64,000 nt of DNA from Bog-756 sp049521915 (GTDB lineage: Bacteria > Actinomycetota > Acidimicrobiia > Acidimicrobiales > RAAP-2): the NCBI GenBank assembly GCA_049521915.1, contig JBEKOI010000014.1, forward strand, positions 6,604-70,603. Direction: 5' to 3'. This document shows, piece by piece, positions 17,455 through 24,988 of the stretch. The notes beneath the pieces were generated by a model. It did not search any database. It saw nothing but the letters and a program-made list of their open reading frames with translations, and had not been told where the DNA came from. Position 1 is the stretch's first letter. The number at the start of each line of letters is the position of its first letter. The position numbers were made by a program, and so were the translations under genes.

Positions 17455-18495
17455 ATGAAAGCACTCGTCTACGAAGGTCCCGGGCTCAAAACCTGGAAGC
17501 AGGTGGCCGACCCGGTCATCCGGGACGACTCGGATGCCATCGTGCAGGTGGATACGACCACGATCTGCGGATCCGACCTCCACATCCTGAAAGGTGACGT
17601 GCCCGAGACCACGCCGGGGACGATCCTCGGTCACGAGGCGGTGGGCACGGTGCTGGCCGTCGGGGCCGGAGTCAAGACGCTGGTCCCCGGCGACCGGGTG
17701 CTGGTCTCGTGCATCTCCTCCTGCGGACGGTGCCGGTTCTGCCGTGAGGGTCGCTACGGCCAGTGCCTCGGAGGTGGCGGGTGGATCCTCGGGCACCTAA
17801 TCGACGGAACCCAGGCCGAGATGGTGCGGGTGCCGTTCGCCGACACCTCGACCTACCGGGTCCCACCCGGTGCCAGTGACGAACAGGTGCTCATGCTGTC
17901 CGACATCCTCCCGACCGCCTACGAAGTGGGCGTCCTCAACGGCGCCGTTCGGCCCGGCGACGTCGTGGCCGTCGTCGGCGCCGGCCCGGTGGGGTTGTCG
18001 GCCATCCTGGGAGCCAAGTTGTTCTCCCCCGGCCACGTGGTGGCCATCGACCTGGCCGACTCGCGGCTCGAGGCGGCCAAGGGATTCGGCGCCGACGTCG
18101 TGGTCAACAACGGGCGCGAGGATGCGGTCGCCGTTGTGCGGTCCATGACCGACGACCTGGGTGCCGACGTGGCCATCGAGGCGGTCGGCGTCCCCGACAC
18201 GTTCGAGCTCTGCACCGAGCTGGTCCGGCCGGGCGGTCATGTGGCCAACATCGGCGTCCATGGCCGGGCGGCGACGCTCCATCTCGAATCGCTCTGGATC
18301 CGCGACGTGACCATCACCACCGGGCTGGTGGACACCTACTCGACGCCCACGCTGCTGCGGCTCCTGACCTCCGGGCACATCGACGCGGCTCCCTTTGCCA
18401 GCCACCATTTCGAATTGGGCCAGATGCTCGATGCCTATGACACCTTCGCCCGGGCTGCGGAGACAGGCGCGCTCAAGGTGGTGATCAGCCGGTGA
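17455..18495 (+). CDS. Zinc-dependent alcohol dehydrogenase (threonine-dehydrogenase-like MDR)
   Basis: A 346-residue medium-chain dehydrogenase. Catalytic zinc ligands are visible in TTTICGSDLH and ILGHEAVG; a structural-zinc Cys cluster with Cx2Cx2Cx7C spacing is in CISSCGRCRFCREGRYGQC; the NAD-binding Rossmann motif is VGAGPVGLSA (about residue 175). The sequence fits NAD-dependent alcohol or sorbitol/threonine-type dehydrogenases; the substrate is not determined. The start has AGAGGAG nine bases upstream and a DosR-like box 59 bases upstream. Confidence 0.88.
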   Translation: MKALVYEGPGLKTWKQVADPVIRDDSDAIVQVDTTTICGSDLHILKGDVPETTPGTILGHEAVGTVLAVGAGVKTLVPGDRVLVSCISSCGRCRFCREGRYGQCLGGGGWILGHLIDGTQAEMVRVPFADTSTYRVPPGASDEQVLMLSDILPTAYEVGVLNGAVRPGDVVAVVGAGPVGLSAILGAKLFSPGHVVAIDLADSRLEAAKGFGADVVVNNGREDAVAVVRSMTDDLGADVAIEAVGVPDTFELCTELVRPGGHVANIGVHGRAATLHLESLWIRDVTITTGLVDTYSTPTLLRLLTSGHIDAAPFASHHFELGQMLDAYDTFARAAETGALKVVISR

Positions 18496-18602
18496 CCACC
18501 CGATGGGAATGCCCGGGGCGGAGCGCACCGGCACCACCCTCGAAGCGGAACCGTTGCCGAGCCCGTCGGTCGGGCTGCATCCCCAGGTAGGAAGGGAGCC
18601 CG

Positions 18603-19853
18603 GTGCGAATCGTGGGCCTTCGGCCGCTGGCCGACCGGATGGCCGCCGCCTTCGAGGGGGCCACCCCACGAGTGGTCGTGTCGGGGAACTTTGCCACTCC
18701 GTGGGAGCTTGTCGGGCTGCTCGGCTCGTCGATGTCGCCTTGTCGCGCCTTCGTCCTCAACCCCCAGTCGGGCTGGCCCTGCCGTGACGGCTTCATCACC
18801 GAGACCCCTTTTGTCGGTCCCGGAGCTCGCCATGACCCGCGGCTCGACTACATCCCGATGCGCCTCTCGTTGGTGCCTCGGCTCTTCGACTCGCTCCGGC
18901 CCCCTGACGCGGTGCTCGTGCACACCTCCACCCCGCGCCACGGAAAGGTCTCCCTCGGCATCGAAGTCAACATCCTGCCCGCGGCCATCGAACGGGTGCG
19001 ACGGAGGGGCGGCCTGGTCATCGCACAATTGAATCCCCGGATGCCCTACACCCGCGGCGATGCCGAGATCGACATCGACCAGATCGACCTGGCTCTCGAG
19101 GTCGACGCCCCTCTCCCCTCCCCCGTCTGCACCCCACCCGGGGACGACGTTGCCACCCTCGGCGAGCAGGTGGCCCGCTACGCCACCGACGGGGGCACCA
19201 TCCAGCTCGGCATCGGCCAGGTGCCGGACGCGGCCGCCACCCATCTCCGGGCCAAGCGCGGACTCGGCATCTGGTCGGAGATGGTCAGTGACGGTGTCAT
19301 GGAGCTCGCACGATGCGGGACGCTCGACCCGGCCCGGCCGGTGTGCGCGTCGTTTCTCTATGGTTCCCCCGACTTCTACCGGTGGGCTGACGACAACCCC
19401 CGCCTGGTCATGCGTCGGACCGAATTCGTCAACGACCCGGCTCGGATCGCAGCCTGTCCGGCCATGCTGTCGATCAACACCGCGCTTCAGGTCGATCTCT
19501 TCGCGCAGGCGAACGCCAGCCACATCAACGGCGTCACCTACTCCGGACTCGGAGGGCAACCGGATTTCGTCGAAGGAGCACTGCACTCCGAGGGTGGGCA
19601 TGCGGTCATCGCCCTCCGGTCGTGGCACGAAAAGAGCTCCTCGTCGACCATCGTGCCGGTCATCCAATCGCCGGTCACCACGTTCCAGCACTCCGTTGTC
19701 ATCACCGAGCACGGCAGCGCCGAGATCTTCGGCCGGAGCCAGCCCGCCCAGGCCCGACTGCTGATCGAACGGGCCGCGGATCCACGGGCCCGGAGCGCCC
19801 TCCGGGACGCGGCCGGCGACCTCGGACTGGTCCGTCCCACCGTCGATGCGTGA
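18603..19853 (+). CDS. Acetyl-CoA hydrolase / 4-hydroxybutyrate CoA-transferase family protein
   Basis: A 416-residue class I CoA-transferase of the acetyl-CoA hydrolase/4-hydroxybutyrate CoA-transferase group. TIQLGIGQVPDA and the glutamate-containing LGIWSEMVSDG (E226, the position I match to the catalytic Glu of AbfT-type enzymes), INTALQVDLFAQ and YSGLGGQPDFVEGA all follow family order. It should move CoA between a short acyl-CoA and acetate or 4-hydroxybutyrate. Start GTG 18603 follows a GGAAGGGAG site. It lies 107 bases after the alcohol dehydrogenase on the same strand, which would fit alcohol/acid fermentation, but no shared pathway is proven. Confidence 0.85.
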   Translation: MRIVGLRPLADRMAAAFEGATPRVVVSGNFATPWELVGLLGSSMSPCRAFVLNPQSGWPCRDGFITETPFVGPGARHDPRLDYIPMRLSLVPRLFDSLRPPDAVLVHTSTPRHGKVSLGIEVNILPAAIERVRRRGGLVIAQLNPRMPYTRGDAEIDIDQIDLALEVDAPLPSPVCTPPGDDVATLGEQVARYATDGGTIQLGIGQVPDAAATHLRAKRGLGIWSEMVSDGVMELARCGTLDPARPVCASFLYGSPDFYRWADDNPRLVMRRTEFVNDPARIAACPAMLSINTALQVDLFAQANASHINGVTYSGLGGQPDFVEGALHSEGGHAVIALRSWHEKSSSSTIVPVIQSPVTTFQHSVVITEHGSAEIFGRSQPAQARLLIERAADPRARSALRDAAGDLGLVRPTVDA

Positions 19854-19907
19854 ACGGTGACGGGTACCGAGCCAAGTTGGCCTCCGACCGCCGGGCGCCC
19901 CTTTCCC

Positions 19908-21398
19908 TCAGCCGACGCCGGATGTGGGCTCGAGCCACTCGGGACACTCCCGCACTGCCGCGTCCAGCGCCGCCTGCGGGCTGGCGCCGGTCGTGTCGAT
20001 GACGACCGCCGTCACCCACGGATCCATCCTGGCCCCCATCGCCGCCCGCACCGCGGGCGTCGCCTCCGAGATGTCGACGTCCTCCGCCAATCGGCGGTTG
20101 ATCCGACGATCAGCTTCCTCCGGGGTGGTCTCACAGCACAACTCCACCAGTTGGCACGCGGCGCGTTCGGCCACTGTCCGCGCCCGGTGACGCCAGGCGG
20201 CGTCGACCCACGAGGCATCGAGGACCACCGATCCGCCTGCCCCGAGGCACTCCTCGGCCTGCCGGAGGAGCTCGTGGTAGACGACTTCGGTGGCCCGGGG
20301 ACGGTAGCGATCCGCCGCCTGCTCGGTCCACTGCTCGGTGGCGACGCCGGGCTCCCTTCTGATCTCGTCGGATCGGAGCACGGTCCATCCCCGAGCGGCA
20401 CCGAGACCCGCGGCCAAGGTGGACTTGCCCGATCCGGGAAGCCCGCCGACGAGAACGAGCCTCTCCCGCGCCCTCCGGAGGTGGCCCAGCGCCAGAGCGT
20501 GGAAGGCGGCCGCCTCCGCCCGCACACCTTCGACCCCCTGGGATGTGCGTAGGCAGCAGACCTTGGCCCGGACATAGGCCCGGGACGCGCAGTAGTAATG
20601 GACGAGCGACTCCGGCATCGGATCACCGGACGCTTCCCGATACCGACTGAGGAAGAAGCGCGCCGCGTCCCCACGGCCCAATCGTTCAAGGTCCATGGCC
20701 AGGAAGGCCACGTCGGCGATGACATCGTCGTAGCGGAGGCGGTCGTCGAACTCGACGCAGTCGAGGATGCGGACCCCGTCGTCGAGACAGAAGATGTCCT
20801 CGGCCTGCAGATCACCGTGCCCGTCGCAGACCCGTCCCGTCGCCGCCCTCTCGCTCAACAACGTCCCGTGGCCCTCGATCCATCGGTGCGACAGGGACCG
20901 GATCTCCGACTCGACGGCGCGGTCGAGCAGCGTTCCCACAAAGCGCCGGGTCTCATCGAAGTTGGCCTCCCACCCGTCGACAAGGGCCTCCGGGGACGCC
21001 TCGGCCGAGATGACCGGAGAACGGAGGGCCCGGGCATGGAAGCGGGCCAGCACTCCGGCCACCTGCCGAAGTTGCTCGTCGAGGTCGTCTCCCCGTCGGG
21101 CCTGTGCGGCCAACTTCCGACCTTCGGGCAGGTGCCGCATGACCACCATGTGGTCGACCGGTTCTGAGTTCAGCTGGATGTCCGCCACACCCAGGTAGAC
21201 GTCCGGTGCCAACCGTCCATTGAGCTCGACCTCGCGCCGGCAGTCGAGGAGACGGGCCTCGCGGGTGCGGAAGTCCAAAAAGCCGAATTGAACCTGCTTT
21301 CGCAGCTTGTAGACGCGGTCGCCGACGAAGAAGAGCAGGGAGATGTGCGTCTCCACCAGGCGAGCCGGCGCCGGAGGGCCCGCCGGGTCAGCCGTCAT
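19908..21398 (-). CDS. Two-domain phosphotransferase-like / P-loop ATPase protein (Rv2004c-like)
   Basis: A 496-residue protein joining an aminoglycoside-phosphotransferase-like kinase domain (about residues 1-305, with DGHGDLQAEDIF and LDCVEFDDRLRYDD at the catalytic loop and metal site) to a C-terminal AAA/zeta-toxin-like P-loop kinase domain starting at GGLPGSGKSTLAAGL (about residue 333). This architecture matches mycobacterial Rv2004c, a DosR-regulon protein of unknown substrate. Both nucleotide sites look intact. It is antisense to its neighbours and has no DosR-like box directly upstream. Confidence 0.85.
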   Translation of the reverse strand: MTADPAGPPAPARLVETHISLLFFVGDRVYKLRKQVQFGFLDFRTREARLLDCRREVELNGRLAPDVYLGVADIQLNSEPVDHMVVMRHLPEGRKLAAQARRGDDLDEQLRQVAGVLARFHARALRSPVISAEASPEALVDGWEANFDETRRFVGTLLDRAVESEIRSLSHRWIEGHGTLLSERAATGRVCDGHGDLQAEDIFCLDDGVRILDCVEFDDRLRYDDVIADVAFLAMDLERLGRGDAARFFLSRYREASGDPMPESLVHYYCASRAYVRAKVCCLRTSQGVEGVRAEAAAFHALALGHLRRARERLVLVGGLPGSGKSTLAAGLGAARGWTVLRSDEIRREPGVATEQWTEQAADRYRPRATEVVYHELLRQAEECLGAGGSVVLDASWVDAAWRHRARTVAERAACQLVELCCETTPEEADRRINRRLAEDVDISEATPAVRAAMGARMDPWVTAVVIDTTGASPQAALDAAVRECPEWLEPTSGVG

Positions 21399-21467
21399 CC
21401 GGAGGCGGCAGACCGCGAGTCCGGCTGTGTGCGCAGAGGAGTGGCGGGCATCGGGGGCTCGGCCCCA

Positions 21468-21872
21468 CTACGCAGGATGCAGGATGCGGCCCGGCGCCAT
21501 CTGAGCGGTCACCGGCCGATCGGAAGGCACCCGGATTCGCACCGGCGACGGGTGGGTGACCGCCGGACGCAGCCGCTGCAGGGTTCCGCCGCAGGTTCGG
21601 ACCGCGAGCTGGAGGTCGGCCAGCACCTCGACTCCACCCGCGTCAGGGACACGCAGATCGGAGATGTCCAGCTCGAACTGGCGGCTGCCGTCTGCGATGA
21701 GCTCCGACACGACGGCAACGACATTGGAGCCGGTGCGCCCGTCGAGCGTGCCTTCGAGGTGGATGGTGATGGGGACGTGCCCGAGGTCGATCGACATGGC
21801 CAGCGAGGCCTCGTCGCTCAGGACCGAGGGGGTATGCCATCTCAGCGCCTGTCCGACCCGGCCATCCTCCAT
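21468..21872 (-). CDS. STAS-domain protein (anti-sigma-factor-antagonist-like)
   Basis: About 134 residues with a STAS-like core: IHLEGTLDGRTGSNVV, ELDISDLRVPDAGGVEVLADL and the following helix and strand match the anti-anti-sigma fold. The usual phosphorylatable Ser of SpoIIAA (in D-S/T-S) is replaced by DAGG here, so phospho-switching may be lost. The ORF is open up to a TTG at 21923; ATG 21872 or ATG 21797 are more likely starts. It is transcribed away from the 97-residue protein, with a DosR-like box in the divergent gap (115 bases from this start). Confidence 0.65.
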   Translation of the reverse strand: MEDGRVGQALRWHTPSVLSDEASLAMSIDLGHVPITIHLEGTLDGRTGSNVVAVVSELIADGSRQFELDISDLRVPDAGGVEVLADLQLAVRTCGGTLQRLRPAVTHPSPVRIRVPSDRPVTAQMAPGRILHPA

Positions 21873-21987
21873 GACCCCAGCCTGATGGCCGAGCACCGTG
21901 ACCACCAGGGGAGAAAGTCCCAAGTGATGGCGGTCACCTCCTCGGGATCCTGGTCAGGGGGCCCATCCCCTGGGTCGCGGCCCAGAG

Positions 21988-22002
21988 AGGACTTTCGGCC
22001 CT
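21988..22002 (+). promoter_or_regulatory. DosR-like box upstream of the 97-residue protein
   Basis: AGGACTTTCGGCCCT, identical to the box at 12733-12747 read on the other strand. It ends 53 bases before the ATG at 22056; TACGGT about 22 bases past it could be part of a -10 element. Confidence 0.6.
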
Positions 22003-22055
22003 GTTGGCGCTGGATGAGGCGTCGTACGGTGCCTTCGAGGGCACGGGAGGCGACA

Positions 22056-22349
22056 ATGGCGACGAGTGAGTGCACTGGGGCGGACCGGCTTTCGGGGGCC
22101 GACCGGGCATCCCGGTCGGCCGAGACCGCCGATTTGGCCATCGGAGGCTTGATCCACCAGCTCTCCGAGGTGATTTCCGCCGTTGGGAGCTATCGCGCCG
22201 ACGCCGAGGACGGCATCGGTTGGGTCTCCCTCGACCGGGCCCTGTGCAGCCTGCACAGCGCGGTGGTGGCCCTGGAGGAATTCGGCGCCGATCGCGCCCA
22301 GGCACCGGCGTGCATCGCCGTGGCCGGCTCCGATCGATCCGGGGCCTGA
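22056..22349 (+). CDS. Hypothetical protein, 97 aa
   Basis: A small protein with two predicted amphipathic helices, about residues 26-44 (LAIGGLIHQLSEVISAVGS) and 56-80 (SLDRALCSLHSAVVALEEFG). No family recognised. The ATG at 22056 has GGGAGG seven bases upstream, a strong site, and a DosR-like box lies 53 bases before the start, both of which argue that this is a real gene and not part of the long upstream frame. Confidence 0.6.
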   Translation: MATSECTGADRLSGADRASRSAETADLAIGGLIHQLSEVISAVGSYRADAEDGIGWVSLDRALCSLHSAVVALEEFGADRAQAPACIAVAGSDRSGA

Positions 22350-22418
22350 CCACCGCCTCTGGCCGCAGCCACACGCGGGTGGCCGGGGCCGCCAGGTGGG
22401 CCTTGCCCGGTTGTCAGG

Positions 22419-22895
22419 TCATCCTGTGGCGGCACCGACGGGGTCGGAGTTGCGGGCCAGCATGGCCGGGGTGGAGGTGACGATGATCACGAACAACAAG
22501 AACCCCACCACATGGATGACCGTGCACCAGATGCACAGCGCTTTGAGGATGAACAGTTCTTCGATGAACAGGTAGATGATCATCCCGACACCGAGGACGG
22601 AGAGAACGAGTCGGATCCAGTGGATGCGATTGTCGGTCGAGTTCCAAGCCGGCGGGAGGCAGAGGATGGTCATGGGCACGAAGTACAAGAGGCCGAGCAC
22701 AGGTACGGGAATGCCCAGGAAGTGTGACGTGTTGGAGGTCAGGATCTTGTTGCAGGGACCGAGGTCGGGACAGACGAGAGCGATGTGGGTGTCGAAGTGG
22801 CTGATGGTGAGATAGACGGACCCGGCCAGGCCGACGATGCTCAAGAGGAGGCATGCGATCGCCTGCCACCGTAGACTCTCCGTTCCTCCGGCCAT
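22419..22895 (-). CDS. Vitamin K epoxide reductase (VKOR) family membrane protein
   Basis: A 158-residue VKOR-family membrane protein with four hydrophobic helices. The loop cysteines C42 and C48 and the active-site pair C121-I-W-C124 are present. Bacterial VKOR homologues reoxidise DsbA-like thiol oxidases and pass electrons to quinone, so it is expected to support disulphide-bond formation outside the cytoplasm. No DsbA-like gene is adjacent, and no thioredoxin domain is fused. In mycobacteria this role replaces DsbB. Confidence 0.9.
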   Translation of the reverse strand: MAGGTESLRWQAIACLLLSIVGLAGSVYLTISHFDTHIALVCPDLGPCNKILTSNTSHFLGIPVPVLGLLYFVPMTILCLPPAWNSTDNRIHWIRLVLSVLGVGMIIYLFIEELFILKALCIWCTVIHVVGFLLFVIIVTSTPAMLARNSDPVGAATG

Positions 22896-23013
22896 CGATA
22901 CCTCGTGGTCCTGGGGGGCCGGCCGACGGGCTCGGCCCTTTGAATTCGAGCTCGAACGACCTCGATTGATTCTGGAGCCGTCTCCCAGAGCCTGCCGAAG
23001 CCGACTGAGAGTA

Positions 23014-24897
23014 TCACGGTGAACTCACCGGACGCGAGCTCGTCCAATCCGAAGCCCGGCGCCAGATCCGGTACATACGCAGGCGCCCATAGTCCTTGGC
23101 CGCGGGCAGGTGCCCGATGTAGTCGCATCCGATGTCGGCGTCGCCCGAAACCGCCAGCGCGGCGGCGAATGCCTCCGTCACGTAGACGGCTCCGGTCGGG
23201 GTGACCGGCTCGATCCGGGCCGTACGGTTCACGTGTGAGCCCATGAACGAGGGCCTCCGGAGCACGGGGTCCTCCATCGGGAACACCGGCCCGACGTGTC
23301 CGGACAGACGAAAGGCGAGGTGCGACGGGAGGCCCGCGCCATCGAGATCGAGGGAGGCCATGGCGTCCTGCAGGTCGAGGGCACACCGCGCCGCGTCCGG
23401 CGCGCCGGAGAGCACGGCGAAGAGCGCATCCCCCCAGGTATTGGTGTAGTCGACCTGGCCGGCATATCCGGAGAGCACCTCGGCGAACGCACCCAGGACC
23501 ACGTCCGCAAAGGCCGGCAGCTGATCATCTTTCAGTTTCGAGAAGCCGCGGATGTCGCCGATGAGCATGGCCCGGATCACCCGTCGTGGTCGACGCACCG
23601 CGGCCACCGGTTCGGGCTTCTCTGCGCCCGTGGCCGCCGGGACCCACGCCCGGCCGGCGCCCGGCAGGCCATCGGCACAGTCCGGGGAGACGACCACGAC
23701 GTCGTGGCCGGTCGAATGCCACGATGCGACGTCGGCCGCCGTGCCGGCTGTTCCCGTCGCCACGGCGCCGTCCCACAGCGCCAGCTGGTGCACCTCTGCG
23801 TCGAGATACCGGGCCCGCAAGAGGGCGAGCCCCATGGCCAGCTCGGCACAGTACCGGTAGAGCACATCGTCGTCGAGAGAGGCGTCCTCGGTGGCATAGC
23901 TCACCGAGGCGGCGGCATCCAGGCACCGGTGGAAACGCCTCACCCAACCCGCCCCGGCCCCGGCGACGGACGTGCCGATGAACTCGTCGAGTGCGAAGGG
24001 GAGGATGACGTGGAGCTCACAGCCACGGGCCAGGAGGGCTTCGGCCCAGAGGGTGTCACCTCCATTGGCCAACGAGCCGTAGGCAAAGGCCACCGGACGG
24101 TCGTCGACCGCCCGGCCGATCCGCTCGGTGACCTCCGCTTCGCAGTTGCTGCTGAATCGACCCCGAGCTCCGGGGGCCGCCATCAGATGCCCGCAGTAGT
24201 GGGCCACTGCAGGCCCAGCCAGGGGCGACAGGACCTGCGGATCGATCCCCGTCTCGTGGCAGATGAGCCGCAACTGGCGTCGGGTCGTGGACAGCGCCCC
24301 GTAGTCGCTGTCCTGGAGACCTCTGGCCCGCTCCAGTGCGGTCCGGACGCCACCCATGTCCCCAAGGAGCAGCTGGGCCTCCGCTTCGGTGGCGGCCGCG
24401 AAGTAACCGGTGTCACCCGAGGTGGCGACCAGGCCGAGCGACTCCCGGGCCAGTCGTCGAGCTCCGGCGGGGTCCCCGGCCACCAGCGTCAAGGTGGCGG
24501 CGTTGATGGCCGGAAAGTAGCCCTGCGATCGCGCCCGGATGTCCAGATAGGCCGCGGCGGCGCGTGCGGCCAGCCGCCGCCGTTCCTGGCCCGACGCAGC
24601 CAGGGCGAAGTCCTTTTGGATCCGGGCGTCGAGCGCGCCCACGTCCTCGGATTCGACCGCCGTCAAGCCGAGCTCTTCGAACTCCCGGGCCGCTTGTGCT
24701 GTCGACCCGCTGCGGGCCAGGGCCAACACGGCCCGGTACCCCAGCTCCACGTGACCAGGATTCTGCTCCAGCCCCTGCCCGGCCAGATCGAAGGCGGAGA
24801 GCGGTTCACCTCGCCGCTCTGCATCCCGGACCGCCGCCAGCCATTCCCCGGCCGTCCGGGACCGATCCGGTGGCGGCACGCCTTCCGATTGGGCCAT
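23014..24897 (-). CDS. TPR / SLOG-like Rossmann / class III nucleotide cyclase protein
   Basis: A 627-residue soluble protein. Residues about 10-225 form a helical TPR-like region similar to the TRAFs-binding/TPR-S type; about 230-420 is a Rossmann-like domain (VAFAYGSLANGGDTLWAEAL, then LHVILPFALDEFIGTSVA); about 437-600 is a class III nucleotidyl cyclase catalytic domain. The two metal-binding Asp are visible in MLIGDIRGFS and NTWGDALFA, and the transition-state Asn and Arg in HVNRTARIE. The lysine that binds adenine in adenylate cyclases (three before GD) is Asn, and the Asp/Thr partner is not present in FMGSHVN, so the base used is uncertain. ATG 24897 is chosen over the longer frame. Transcribed divergently from the TIR-WD40 gene, 91 bases apart. 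Confidence 0.8.
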   Translation of the reverse strand: MAQSEGVPPPDRSRTAGEWLAAVRDAERRGEPLSAFDLAGQGLEQNPGHVELGYRAVLALARSGSTAQAAREFEELGLTAVESEDVGALDARIQKDFALAASGQERRRLAARAAAAYLDIRARSQGYFPAINAATLTLVAGDPAGARRLARESLGLVATSGDTGYFAAATEAEAQLLLGDMGGVRTALERARGLQDSDYGALSTTRRQLRLICHETGIDPQVLSPLAGPAVAHYCGHLMAAPGARGRFSSNCEAEVTERIGRAVDDRPVAFAYGSLANGGDTLWAEALLARGCELHVILPFALDEFIGTSVAGAGAGWVRRFHRCLDAAASVSYATEDASLDDDVLYRYCAELAMGLALLRARYLDAEVHQLALWDGAVATGTAGTAADVASWHSTGHDVVVVSPDCADGLPGAGRAWVPAATGAEKPEPVAAVRRPRRVIRAMLIGDIRGFSKLKDDQLPAFADVVLGAFAEVLSGYAGQVDYTNTWGDALFAVLSGAPDAARCALDLQDAMASLDLDGAGLPSHLAFRLSGHVGPVFPMEDPVLRRPSFMGSHVNRTARIEPVTPTGAVYVTEAFAAALAVSGDADIGCDYIGHLPAAKDYGRLRMYRIWRRASDWTSSRPVSSP

Positions 24898-24988
24898 TGG
24901 GAGATCGTAGATGTCCCCGACACCGTTCCGGCCCGGTCTGCATGCCAGAATGACTCCGGACAGGATGGATGGCGGAGGGGATCGGTGG

